Shown here one piece after another: positions 40,581 to 50,769 of a stretch of DNA of 64,000 nt; position 1 is the first letter of the stretch; each line of letters starts with the position of its first letter. Location: assembly GCA_963575745.1 (NCBI GenBank), contig CAUYUJ010003002.1:1353336-1417335 (forward strand), written 5' to 3'. Source of the stretch: Prorocentrum cordatum (Eukaryota; Sar; Dinophyceae; Prorocentrales; Prorocentraceae). The position numbers were made by a program, and so were the translations under genes. The notes under the pieces are model-generated. The model saw nothing but the letters and a program-made list of their open reading frames with translations. It ran no database searches and was not told where the DNA came from.

Positions 40581-40770
40581 AGGTGGGGCTGGGGGCCCGA
40601 GATCCGACGTCCCGCAAACATTGCAACGTCGCGACGCATCGCGACAGGAGCCCTGGACCCCGTCGTCCTGTTCCATTCTCCAGCTGGATCGATATGTGAG
40701 GGGGGCCCCGGGGCTCCAGACTATGCTACGAAGCGCAGGCTCGAACATCAACGTGACCCCAGGATCGTAG

Positions 40771-40945
40771 GGGGGAGGAGGAGGAGGAGGAGGAGGAGGA
40801 GGAGGAGGAGGAGGAGGAGGAGGAGGAGGAGGAGGAGGAGAAGGAGAAGGAGGAGGAGGAGGAGGAAGAGGAGGAGCAGGAGGATGAGGAGCAGGAGGAG
40901 GAGGAAGAGGAGGAGGAGGAGTAAGAGGAGGAGGGGGAGACGACG
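40771..40945 (+). repeat. (GAG)n purine tract
   Basis: About 170 bp. The minus-strand frame downstream (40,960-41,130) begins with GTTAGT-type context but overlaps repeat-like sequence; no gene is called. Confidence 0.9.
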
Positions 40946-41335
40946 AACTAACCCTGAGGACCTGCTTCCCATATGACCCACGCGGCGAGCCACATTCTCG
41001 GCGGCGCGCCGACAGGGAAAGCGAGAAGAGCTAGCAACACACGCCGGCGGGGGTTCTCGGGAGCCCCCCAGCGTTCCGAGAAGCCCCCCGGCGGCCTCGG
41101 AGGAGGCTCGGAAAGCTTCACTGAGATCTCGGCGTCGCATGTTTGTTGCTCGAGTCGGGCGTTTTCGAATAGTGTCGGGCCCTGGACAGGTCGATCGAGC
41201 GCGAAACATGGCGCAGAAAGATTGGGTCTGGGGGCTCTGGACGCGATCCCTTGCGATGCTGTAATTGTTTCGCAGCGTCGGATCTCAGGCTTCTCTTACG
41301 TCTGAAGGGAAAATCCCGCCCACTCTGCCGGTGGC

Positions 41336-41450
41336 TTTCGGGACGTACCCCGAGCCTCCCGAGGCCGTTGGGGACGACTCGGGCCCCCAGCGGAAGGCCC
41401 TCGGCGAGGCACGGCTGCTCGAGAGCGTCCCCCGGGCAGAGAGACGCCCG
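41336..41450 (+). repeat. dispersed repeat family F, copy 5
   Basis: TTCGGGACGTACCCCGAGCC, GACGACTCGGGCCCCCAGCG and GGAAGGCCCTCGGCGAGGCA. A GCTGCTCGAGAGCGTCCC phrase then repeats at 41,417 and 41,461. Confidence 0.6.
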
Positions 41451-41656
41451 GGCGTCCCCCGGCTGCTCGAGAGCGTCCCTGCTGCGCGAGCAGCCCCCCC
41501 GCTCCCCGGACACGGCCGCTCCGGCGAGGTCCCCCCCTCGATCCTCGTACCCTCCTCGACGTCTCCTGGATGCCCCCCCGCGATTCTGGACTTCCAAGGG
41601 CGACCCGAACAGGAACCACAGCTTCCCCCCAGAAGCCTAAAAAAAAATACCAGAGC

Positions 41657-41822
41657 CCCGACGTCGTGATTTCTGCAAGGCGTGACACCCACGAGCCTGG
41701 ACGCCTTCCCGGGGAACGGCTTCTCATCCTGAGCCGTTTTCTGAAAGGGCCCCTGGAGGCCGAAAATCGCGAAAAACCTCCCACCGTGATTCTCGAGTTC
41801 TTCCCAGCGCGAGGAGGTCTGG
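41657..41822 (+). repeat. dispersed repeat family A, copy 5
   Basis: CCGACGTCGTGATTTCTGCA, CTTCTCATCCTGAGCCGTTT, GGAGGCCGAAAATCGCGAAA and CCGTGATTCTCGAGTT. It is full length. Confidence 0.8.
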
Positions 41823-41869
41823 TCTCTGGTTGAGCAAGGAACGACCGTCCCGGCATTCCTATAGTCCTA

Positions 41870-42018
41870 CCACGAAATGTTCTTCGAACCCCAACATGTT
41901 CTTATAACAAAAACAATGTTCTTAGAACGTTAGCCCGATGTGTTAAACCAAGACAGTCCCAACTAGAAATGTTCTGAGAACGTGTCGTGCATACCACAAA
42001 AGAATATTAGAACATTGT
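41870..42018. repeat. cluster of GTTCTNAGAAC palindromes
   Basis: GTTCTTCGAAC, GTTCTTATAAC, GTTCTTAGAAC, GTTCTGAGAAC and AATATTAGAACATTG occur within 150 bp. The element is AT-richer than its flanks. It resembles a short inverted-repeat element or binding-site array; function unknown. Confidence 0.7.
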
Positions 42019-42077
42019 TTGGTGGGGCTATCTGCGAGCCGGGACGCCCCGCCACTGCTTGATCTGGGCGGCCCTGC

Positions 42078-42290
42078 TGACCCGGGTCAATCCAGACCCG
42101 GGTCAGTAGGAAACTGCAACAAAATTGCAACGCAGGTCTTCGCAAACCCGGGTCGGCCCCGCCTCGCGGCCACGAGCGGCTCGCGAACCCGGGTCAGCCA
42201 GAGGGGGTCTTCGCAGGATCCTGCAGGATCCGGCGCCCTGGCTGACCCCCGTCTGCACTGACCCCTGTCTCGAGGCTCCCGATCTGGTCT
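42078..42290 (+). repeat. dispersed repeat family L, copy 1
   Basis: GACCCGGGTCAATCCA, repeated AACCCGGGTC, ATCCTGCAGGATCC and TGGCTGACCCCCGTCTGCA. They are colinear with 54,588-54,770. CCCGGGT and CTGCAG palindromes dominate. Confidence 0.75.
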
Positions 42291-42299
42291 CTGGGCGGC

Positions 42300-43190
42300 C
42301 CTGCCGGCGCGCCCGCGCCCCACCGGCTGGCGGCGGCGGCGGCGGCGCGCAGCGCCGAGCGACAGCCGGCGCGGGGCCGGCGCGGGCCGTGGCCTCTGGG
42401 CGGGAGCGCCGCCGTCGCTGCGGGAGCTCGAGACCTAGCGGCGGGGGGATGGGGCGGGCGAGGGGGGGGAGGAGCGATCGAGCGGGGGGGAGGGGCGATC
42501 GAAGGGGGGGGAGGGGCGATCGAGTGGGAGGGGTGGGGGATGGAGGATGGCAGCATCTTCGCATCGTTGCTCATGTCGTTCCTTCGTTTCTGCCATCTCT
42601 CCGAGCTGAGAAGGCGGGGGGCGGCGTCGAGGAGGAGGGGGGGGGATCGAGTCGAGGGGGGGGGCGATCGTTGAGGGCTGCGGGGGGGAGAAGGAGGGCG
42701 ACGCGGAGAGGGGGCGGGGAGGGACGAGGGAAAAGGGGGGTAGGAAGGGGGGGGGACAGGAGAGGACGAGGGGCGGGAAGGGGGAGGGACGAGGGGCGAG
42801 AGGGGTGGTAAAAGCTGAGGGGCGAGGGGGGGAGGGGCGAAGGGGGGGTTGAAGGGCAAGAGCGAGGGGGGGGCGGGGGAACGGCGGAGAGATCGGAGCA
42901 CCGATCGCCACGGCTTCCTCGGCGCGCGGGGCGGCGCGACCGTCATGTCGGCTAGGTTGCAGTCTGGAGACCAGGGGCCCCAGGGAGATGCGTTCAGCTG
43001 CCCGTCCTGTTCGGGCGGGGGGGGAAGGGGGGAGGAGGAGGAGCGAGGCGGGAGAAAGAGAGGAGATGGGAAGGGGAAGGAGGGAACATGCGATGGTGAT
43101 GGTGATGATGTCGAGGAGGGAGGGCGAGGCGGACAAGGCGGAAGAGGAGAGCAGGAGGAGGATGATGAGGAGGAATACTGTTTTGTTGGA
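42300..43190 (+). repeat. G-rich low-complexity region with GGGGCGATCGA units
   Basis: GGGGGGAGGGGCGATCGA repeats three times at 42,450-42,535 and recurs near 42,660; the rest is G/A-rich to about 43,170, apart from a mixed stretch at 42,900-43,010. No gene is seen. 43,190-43,410 is mixed and unassigned. Confidence 0.7.
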
Positions 43191-43410
43191 CTCAACCATT
43201 CACCCTCTGAGTCGGACCCCGAGCGCTACGGACCCCAACACCGCGAACAACGCGAGCACTAGACCTCCGAGACGGCGAGCAGCAACGAGGGGGGGTACAG
43301 CTCGCACCACACGGGCGCCCGCGGGCTTCCACCACCGCCTGCTGCGAGCGCCTCAGCCGTGAGGAGGACACTCCCAAAGCAAGCCCGCCGCCACGCGCAG
43401 CAAGTTCCCG

Positions 43411-44119
43411 CTACATGAACTCGACCATGGTGTGCAGCTCGGCGTCACTGAGTGGCGCGTGGTCCGTGATGCGGTGGCCCAAGAGACTCGGAGAGGTCGG
43501 CGGCGCGCTGCGCGAACTGAACACGCGCATCGCTCTTGTCCTTGCCCGCGCCGCCCGTGACCTCGCCCTCTTGCCCTTGTCTTTGCCTGAACCAAAACCG
43601 CCCGCGCGGCGAGGACGCCCATGCACGATAGGTAATGCATCCGCCCACTCGTCGGACGGCAACTCCATGGAAACACCGACGGCCCCCCGCGCCGCCGCCG
43701 CCCCTGCAGCCGCACCGCCATCCATCCCCGCGACGATGACCACCTCCTCCTCCGATGGCCACCTCCTCCTGGGACTTCTCCTACACGACGTCCACCTTCT
43801 CGTACTGCTCGTCCGCCTCCTTCAGACCTCCGCGGCCGCGCGGGCGTCGGCGCCGCGGCCTTCGGGGGGCCCGCGTGGTCGACGGCGGGGGAAGCGGGCG
43901 GCGTGCCGAGCTCGGCGACCGCCGTGCGGAGGAGCCCCTCCGCCGCCCGCAGGAGCCGCGCCGAGGAGCGCAGCCCTCCCGCGGTGGCGAGCCCGGCAGC
44001 GGCGTGGACCGCCAGGACGGCCCCCCTGGAGGCCTCCAGCGCGTGTGCCGTGCGGGCGTCGGCATCTGGACGTGCGGCGGCGGGGCCTGCGAGCGCGCGA
44101 CCGTGAGCCAATATGGGTA
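43411..44119 (-). CDS. candidate C-terminal exons of a minus-strand gene, unknown
   Basis: On the minus strand a 180-bp pyrimidine tract ends CCCCCCTCTAG at 44,120, a textbook 3' splice site. From 44,119 a frame reads an Ala/Arg-rich helix-like segment (LRSSARLLRAAEGLLRTAVA) to about 43,830. A second frame, 43,743 or slightly upstream to the TAG at 43,411, reads VSMELPSDEWADALPIVHGR, a Lys/Arg-rich middle and a SDAELHTMVEFM end. A short intron or a frameshift around 43,760-43,830 must join them. Third positions are mostly G/C. Possible upstream exons lie near 44,945-45,095 (followed by GTATGT) and 45,780-45,950. No domain is recognised. Confidence 0.4.
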
Positions 44120-44124
44120 CTAGA

Positions 44125-44320
44125 GGGGGGAGGAGGAAAAAGAGGAGGAGAAGGAGGAGGACGAGGAGGAGGATGAGGATGAGGATGAGGATGAGGATGA
44201 GAATGATGATGAGGATGAGGATGAGGATGGAGGAGGAGGAGGAGGAGGAGGAGGAGGAGGAGCAGGAGGAGGAATGAGGAGGAGGAATGAGGAGGAGGAG
44301 GAGGGTGCGAGGGGGCGAAG
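44125..44320 (+). repeat. (GAG/GAT)n purine tract
   Basis: Purine trinucleotides with GATGAG blocks. On the minus strand it forms the pyrimidine tract before the 44,119 splice site. Confidence 0.9.
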
Positions 44321-44415
44321 GGGGGGAAAGGAGAGACGAGATGGAGGTAGGGAGGAGAAAGGGGGGAAACGGGGTGGCAAGGCTTCGGGCTGCGCACAGG
44401 CACCCCCCCAGGTAT

Positions 44416-44636
44416 TCCCAGCTGGCATCAGCAGGTCCCCCCGAGTAGTCCCAGCTGGCCTCAGCAGCCCTCCCGAGTAGTCCGGGGCGGTCCCAACACC
44501 TCACCACTGGGGCGCGGAACGCCCCGGGGGGGGGGCGCCAGATGCGGCGCCAGGGTGCTGCGACCGCCCCGGACTTCTCGGGGGCCTGATGTGGACAGCT
44601 GGGGCTACTCGGAGGCTTGCTGATGCCAGCTGGGAC
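44416..44636. mobile_element. 220-bp hairpin element with about 80-bp inverted arms
   Basis: The left arm begins TCCCAGCTGGCATCAGCAGG, continues CCGAGTAGTCCCAGCTGG and ends TCCGGGGCGGTC. The right arm read in reverse gives TCCCAGCTGGCATCAGCAAG, CCGAGTAGCCCCAGCTG and TCCGGGGCGGTCGCA. A spacer of about 50-60 bases contains a GGCGC inverted motif. There is no coding. A MITE or fold-back element with unusually long arms. Confidence 0.75.
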
Positions 44637-44734
44637 TGCCTGGGCCTGTCTGCGCGCTCCCCGACGGGGGGAGCAAAAAGGAGAGAACATATGGAGGTAT
44701 CCTGAGGCCTGGAACCCCTCGTGGACACAGGGAT

Positions 44735-45290
44735 GCGGAGGAGGAGGAGGAAAGAAGGGAGGAGGAAAAGGAGGAGGAGGAGGAGGAGGAGGAGGGAGTG
44801 AGGAAAGAAGGGAGGAGGAAAAGGAGGAGGAGGGAGGGAGGAGGAGGGAGGAGGGAGGGAGGGAGGGAGGGAGGGAGGGCGGGAGGGAGGGAGGAGGAGG
44901 AGGAGGAGAACATAAGAAGTCTCCCGAGTGTACACCTTCGAGACATACCCATCGTGTTCTTCCGCGGCATTCCGTCGCCCTTTCCGCCGGCTGCCACTGG
45001 CGGACCCGCCGCCGTGTTGCTTCTGCCGGCCCCCGCCGAGGAAAGGGCGGCCGCTCCGTTCGGCCTCGGAGGCGAGGCCACGTCTGGAGCGCCTGGCACT
45101 GTGCCAAGTGTGATGGTGACGGAGGGCTGCGGTGGAGAAGGTGGACGAGGAAACGAGCAGGAGAAGGAGGAAGAGGAGGAGGAGGAGGAGGAGGAGGATG
45201 AGGAGGAGGGAGGAGGATGAGGAAGGAGGAGGAGGAGGAGGAGGAGGAGGGAGGATAATGAGGAAGGAGGAGGAGGAAAGGAAGGTGTGG
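44735..45290 (+). repeat. purine tracts around a unique 200-bp segment
   Basis: GAG/GGA tracts at 44,735-44,910 (with a (GGGA)n block) and 45,140-45,285. The unique segment 44,930-45,130 between them may be an exon on the minus strand: it follows a TTGGCACAG site and ends before GTATGT. Confidence 0.7.
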
Positions 45291-45419
45291 AAGGGGGGGG
45301 GACAAGGCCCTGCCCTCCTGCATTCCTGATGGACGTACACTGTTGATGTTTTTGTTCTAAGAAACAAAGGGGGACCACGGAGGGAAAACTGGGCACGGGG
45401 GGGGGTTAAAGGGGGAAGT

Positions 45420-45750
45420 GGGAAAAGGAGGAAGAGGAGGAGGAGGAGGAGGAGGAGGAGGAACAGGAGGAGGAACAGGAGGAGGAGCAGGAGGAAGAAG
45501 AGGGAGGAGGGGCAGGACGAGGAGGAGAAGGAGAGGAGGAGGAGGAGGAGGAGGAGGAGGAGGAGGAGGAGGAGGAGGAGGAGGAGTAGGAGGAGGAGGA
45601 GGGCACGAAACTCGGGAGGAGGAGGAGGAGGAAAATACGTTCAAGAGATGGATGTGGAATGGGATGAAAGCTGCAGGACGAGAAGGAGGGAGGACGGATG
45701 TGAGGGAGGATGGGGACGGACAAAAAAACGTCAAGGAAGGAGGGGGAGGA
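45420..45750 (+). repeat. (GAG/GCA)n purine tract
   Basis: About 190 bp of near-pure GAG (45,425-45,610), then a G/A-rich tail. The frames are artefacts. Confidence 0.9.
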
Positions 45751-45948
45751 TGAGTACGTAGCACCCCGCAAATGCGGGAAAGAGTGGGGTGCCGCGGGAT
45801 CGTCGGTAGTTTGCGAGGCTCTGAAGACGCCCGCCAAAGGTTGATTATTCAACACATTGCACAACGAGCCTGGCGCAGGCGCCACATTTTCGTCAAAATA
45901 ATGTGGGTGGGTCACGAGTGGGTCGCGAGGCGGGCCGCGAGCGAGAAC

Positions 45949-45949
45949 G

Positions 45950-46018
<69 letters not shown>

Positions 46019-46023
46019 CCACC

Positions 46024-46055
<32 letters not shown>

Positions 46056-46105
46056 CAATAACAACAACAACAACAACGCCAACAACAACAACAACAACAA
46101 TCATG
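45949..46105 (+). repeat. (CAA)n/(CAC)n microsatellite
   Basis: About 45 CAA units interrupted by eight CAC units. The poly-Asn frame is an artefact. Confidence 0.97.
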
Positions 46106-46798
46106 TTAAGACCGCTTCTTCTTACAAACTCGCGTGCCACTCAACACGTATACCCCACATCCTCGATACCTGCCCTTCTACGTCCTCGGCGGTACCCTTT
46201 TGGGGTATGTCTTTCTTCATGGGCCACGTGAGATTGATACTAGGTGCAACCCAAAGAAGAAGGAGAAGGATAGAGCACGAGAGAGATTAGCAAAACGTGG
46301 GGGCTAGGAGCAGAAAGCACGGGGCAAAACCAGCCCGGCTGATCGGGCTGGTAGACCCTAGCTGGAGGGTTGGAAAGGCGGGCCCAGGCGTCCAGGTCGA
46401 GCATGCGGGTTGCGCAGTTTCAAAGGAGCTGTGCGTTCGGGAAACGAGGTTATCGCGGACACCCACCTTTCAATGTTCCTTTCTTTCTTCTTTGCCTCTA
46501 CGCGCGCAGGCCCGAACGTGTTCAAATTCCACTCGGGCTCTGCGTTTTGCGCTGGTCCCTGAACTGACTTTCATTCCGTGTGGCTTCAAAGCTGGGAGCC
46601 AAATCGGCACGAGCGGAAGCACGCGGACAAATCATATACATATCAGCAGCTCCGTGGCAATATTGCCCATCGGGGTCGTGCTCTGCTCGCTGACCTTCCC
46701 CAGCTTGCTGCGGCCATTTCAAGTTTTCACGCAAAGCTAACTAACAACCAACGTTCCGCTTCGCGCTTGCGTTCCCGCGGTTTCCGCGGCCGCCTGCC
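46106..46798. repeat. mixed stretch containing the repeat shared with 50,990-51,090
   Basis: At 46,420-46,520, CACCCACCTTTCAATGTTCC, TTTCTTCTTTGCCTCTA and CGCGCAGGCCCG match 51,028-51,090 in order. No gene is recognised; an open plus frame at 46,297-46,740 is unremarkable. Confidence 0.55.
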
Positions 46799-47852
46799 AT
46801 GGCCGAAGCACCTGCGCAATCAGCCGTCGCAGCGGCTCTCCAGCCGGGCGGCGCCATCACGACGGCGATCTGCCCTGAGATCACGAAGACCTTCCTGCGA
46901 GGTGACCGAGGCGATCTTGCCATCGCTGCCGGCGCAAGCGCGGCCGCCGCCACGCAGTCGGCACCGGCTGCGGTTGCCGCCTTGAAAGACGCGGCATCGG
47001 AGCTGGCCAAATTGGGGCATGCGGAGCAAGACCGGCGGGCGGGCGCTGCCTTCCCGCGCAGAGCTCGTTCGCGCCAGCTATCCGCGGCACGGCGGGAGGC
47101 AACGTGGCGCGATCTCGTCGTGGACGCACGCCACCTTGCGTCCGCCGTCAAGGCTGCCGAGCAGAATCCCGCCCTTGCAAACATGTGAGCGCAGTCTACC
47201 GCCGGCCCTGACGACGCCGAGCACGCCGAGCTCGAGCGGGCTTCCGCGGTGCGCTATGCGGCGAAGTTGCGGCGGAAGAGCTCGCTCTTCCGGCGGGAAG
47301 TCGGCTCTTGGGGCCGTCTAAAGAACTACCCGACGGAGACAGCATATTCGCTGCTGGACAATGCGAGGGCCCCTGCCCGGTCGCTCGCTGTCCTGATCAA
47401 CCTGACGGAGCGCCGCTGCGCGGCAGCGCAGTCGGCGAGGCGCGCCAGCCCAGGGAAGACCGCTGTCCAGAAGACCACCCATCTGCTTCTGATGTACCGC
47501 ACCATCAAGCGGTATAAGAAGCGCACTACCAAATCCAGCGCGTCAGCGACCCTTGAGCACGAGGTGCGCTTCTCCGCGACTTCGCTCGGGACCTCGTCTT
47601 GGGCGAAGCGGCGCCGGCCTCGAGCTCGCCTGCCAAGCGGCCCCTTGAGGCGGTACCATAGGGCAGCCGGGATTTCGGGGAGGACCCCAAGCTGGCTGCA
47701 ATAGCGCAGCGGCAGAGTTCGTCTGCCGCTTCGGCGGCCGCCCCTGCGGGCGGCGGCGCGGCGGCGGGGCCGGTGGACGAGGAGAACTCTGTCTCCCACC
47801 TCCTCCAGGAGCTGGCCACTGTCGCACGCGGCAGCCCTCCGAAAACCCGATG
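46799..47852 (+). pseudogene. Ala-rich coding fragment with internal stop and frameshift, unknown
   Basis: A plus frame from ATG 46,799 runs to 47,704 in one phase, broken only by TGA at 47,186. Part one (129 codons) is Ala-rich and helical-looking (AAVAALKDAASELAKLGHAE). Part two carries a basic region (YAAKLRRKSSLFRREVGSWG, then LLLMYRTIKRYKKR). After about 47,650 the coding-like reading moves to another frame (DFGEDPKLAAIAQ, then SVSHLLQELATVARG) and stops being coding where family B begins at 47,853. Codon third positions are G/C-rich. I recognise no domain. Probably a decayed host gene or retroelement protein cut by the repeat; TGA recoding is less likely. Confidence 0.45.
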
Positions 47853-48470
47853 TAGCCACGAACCCCGACCTTAGAGGACACGCGGGCGTGACTTGCGAGG
47901 AAGAGGAAAACAAAGAAAAGGATGCCTATAGGGTGCGAAGGTGCTGATTCCCGCGTTGTCCGTCAAGGTCTGTGCCGCTTTAAGGCGCATTGTGCTGGTT
48001 CTCGTGTTGCCCGCTGAACGCCGCGCCACTTTGTCGGGGCGTCTCCAACAATCTTGGAGCCCTGTCGGGCACCCTTCGGGCCCTGGGGCGTCTCCGGCGA
48101 CCATCTCGGGGCCGTCTCAAGAAGTCCTAGGGGCCCTCTTCGGGGTCTCTGGGAGCTCCTTGGGGACTTCTTGGAAGCTTATCGGGGCATCTTGGGGGCT
48201 TCCTGGCGAGTTTTTCGGTGGAGAACCCAAAATGCCGGTCCGTGCCCTCCTTCTGGGGCCCCTCTTGGGGCGTTTCTGGGCCTTTCTTACGCCGTCTTGG
48301 AAGCCTCTTGGGCCGTCTTGGAGGCGTCTCGGGCCATCCGTGCTCTCTCTCGGGGGCGGCTCGCGGGCCGCGCTGGGGGGATCTGCAGGGCCTCTTTCTT
48401 GGGCCGTCTTGGAGCGTCGAGATGCCGAAAAGGCGAAAACGCGAGAACCTTGAAACACCGACGGAGAATC
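47853..48470 (+). repeat. dispersed repeat family B, copy 2
   Basis: GCCACGAACCCCGACCTTAG, GGCGTGACTTGCGAGGAAGA, GATGCCTATAGGG, CGTTGTCCGTCAAGG and CTTCGGGCCCTGGGGCGTCT, colinear with 34,918-35,545. It ends near GGCGAAAACGCGAGAACC. 48,470-48,790 continues with looser phrases and no gene. Confidence 0.85.
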
Positions 48471-48795
48471 AATGAATGCTGACTCTTGGGGCTCTTTTGG
48501 GGGGCCTCTTCGAGGCATGAGGGGGGGCTCGGTAAATTCCGGGGCCGTCAGGAAGCTATCGAGGACGGCCTGGATCGACCTGTCGGCGACTCGATGCCCC
48601 CTTGGGCCATCTTGCGGACCATCTTTGGGCCGCCCGTGACGCGCGCAAACGCGTCTGCCGAAATTGGGCCGTCTTCCGCCGGCTTCCGCTGGCGCCCGCC
48701 GCGCGGCCAGGGCCGCGACCTGGGGGGTGCCCCCGCAGACCGCCCCAGGGGGGAACTAGAGGGGAAGCCCCGGGTCGGGGAACAAAAACCAGGCT

Positions 48796-49030
48796 TGCGT
48801 CGACCAGACTTACGTCGTGGATGTCAACCACCGCGCCGCCACGACGACGATCTTCAGCAACCGCGCGCGCAACTATTATCTCATGAGCGGCATGGGCCCC
48901 GTGAAGCACAGCCCCAAGCAGTGCTGCGAAATGATGAACTCCGCGCCCTGCCGCGCGCCAAGTGCACGCGCGCCAAGGGACTGCGAACGCAGTGAACTGG
49001 ATGGAACAATGCACATTCTAGCTTCGCTGA
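48796..49030 (+). CDS. exon-like coding segment, unknown
   Basis: After ACAAAAACCAG (possible 3' splice site) a plus frame reads ACVDQTYVVDVNHRAATT, then NRARNYYLMSGMGPVKHS and CCEMMNSAPCRAP. Almost every codon up to about 48,960 ends in G or C, the strongest coding signature in this region. The frame stays open to 49,186, but composition changes after about 48,970, so the exon probably ends earlier. No family is recognised; four Cys are visible without a clear zinc pattern. No stop within the strong part. Confidence 0.5.
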
Positions 49031-49630
49031 GCCTGCCCAAGTGGCCCGGGGGCTGCAGCGCTCCAGCGGAGGCCCTAGTTGCTTCGGGTGGCCGTCCTGC
49101 TCAATTAACTCATGCGAGAAATGATTCCACATGCGCTGAACTAAGCAACTCGACTGGCGCATGGAAACCCATCATAACGATTGCGTGAAAACGCGCGCTG
49201 GCCCAGGTGGGCGCCCGCTCATCCGCGAGACCATCATTTTTTGCAGCAGTGCAAGCGGCCATTGCCCCCACGGCCGCGAGGGCCCAAACGTTGGCGACCG
49301 CGCTCGCAGGCACGATTTACAGATACCGTCGGTGAAGGAGCGCCCTGCTCCCAGCGCGGGCCCGCTCCCGGCGCCTCTGCCTTCCGCGAGCGCAGCTGGC
49401 TCGCGTCGCGGAAGCTGTTCTGGAGAAGGGCTCGCACCAGAGCCTGCTGCGCGACCTCTGCCGGCGGCGCCGCCGCAGCTGTCGCGGGCCAGCGGCGGCG
49501 GCGGCCTTAGCCCCCAGTGCCCACTGGCGATCATAGCCAGCAGCAGAACAGCGCAGGGCGGACCTTTCGCGCCACCAAATAATTTCGGCGATCGGAGGTC
49601 GCAGGGCCCCAGGCTCGAATAGCTTCGCTT
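49031..49630. other. stretch without confident gene
   Basis: Open frames on both strands at 49,160-49,620, none convincing; a GC-rich block encodes Ala/Pro/Arg-rich peptides in any frame. Confidence 0.35.
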
Positions 49631-49639
49631 CCTCGGCGA

Positions 49640-50066
49640 TGATTGCCCTCCGACGACGCTGGCGCAGCGCCCGGCAGCGGCGGCGTGCATCTACGAGCGC
49701 ATGGAGGCCGCCTGGGAGCAGAGAGCGAGAACTAAGTGCGATGTCTCGCTGCACCGCGTGGTCAGCACGAGGGGGGCGGACGCGCAGATCCCGTTCCTGT
49801 CGCGCGACTCGGTGGATAAGGTTATGCAGCTGTTTTCCGCGCTGGTTCGTCGGCCCTGGGGATCGGCATCCGCGGCGGAGGCCGCTGTCAGGGCTTGGCG
49901 CATTGAGCGCGATCTCTTGCCGGCGATCGATTCTGCCCGGGCGCCTCGGGCGCGGCATTTCTGGCGGGGGCCGAAGCTCGCCGATCGCTCGCTGCGCCGG
50001 GCCAGTCGCGCCCCGGGAAAACCGGCGAAGGCACTGAGCGCTCGCATCGCGCAAAACTCCCGCTGA
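49640..50066 (+). CDS. exon-like open frame, unknown
   Basis: The plus frame containing ATG 49,701 is open from about 49,640 to TGA 50,064. It reads YERMEAAWEQRARTKCDV, then IPFLSRDSVDKVMQLFSALV and AWRIERDLLPAID, ending with an Arg-rich tail. Codon thirds are G/C-biased and composition is protein-like. The opposite strand is also open, but its peptide is Arg-dominated. No domain is recognised. It may be a last exon. Confidence 0.4.
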
Positions 50067-50253
50067 TATCCGGGGCGCCGCCATGGCCGCGTCCGCCTCC
50101 TTCGGCGCTCGGCGTTCCGCGGAAGTTCAAGCGCTGCGCGTCGGAGATGTCGAGGATTAGGGCGCGGCCGTCCAGCGCAGGATTCGGCATCCGATCTACA
50201 ATTCCTTCGACGAGGGCTTGCTCGCCCGGGCCCCAGAACTGTCGCCCCATTGA
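50050..50253 (-). CDS. exon-like open frame on the opposite strand, unknown
   Basis: The minus frame from ATG 50,253 reads GRQFWGPGEQALVEGIVDRM, then ALILDISDAQRLNFRG, with G/C-ending codons and normal composition for about 55 codons before becoming Gly/Arg-rich. It is convergent with the 49,640 frame. It might belong to the same minus-strand gene as 51,259-52,436. No family is recognised. Confidence 0.35.
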
Positions 50254-50769
50254 GACCCGTGCCCAGCGAGACTGCTCCGCGCGCGGCAGGCGCGGAGTGC
50301 AGCGCTGAGAGGGCAGTGCGACGGCGTGACGTTCTGCGTCGCTGGCGCGGTCGCTCTGAAGCCCGTCTCCGCGGATCCACCCAGGCGCATGCTCTCGCGC
50401 CACTTGCGCGACGCACAGGTCGGCGCGCGCAGCTTTCGCAATGGGGCGCGCAAGCTTGGAGAAATGCCGCTTCCGTGCCTGAGGGGCCCGCGCAAGGCCA
50501 GGGGGCGGTGCTCCGGCTGCGCTGCGGGATTTCTGCGCGATGTTATCCGCGGGGGCGCGCAAGCAGCGTCTTTTAAAAGCAACTCAGACGGCGAATTCGC
50601 CCGCGGCCCAGCCAGCAGAACACTCGTTGACCTGCGCGGGCCCCCGGCGCGGAGTCGCCGGTCTGAAGCGCTGCCTTATAAGGTGGCGAGATTGATGTGT
50701 CATCTGTCCGCCGCGCCCGGCGGCGGCGCAACTGCGCGTCGATCTCGCGCTCAGCGCCTGCCCTCTGGA

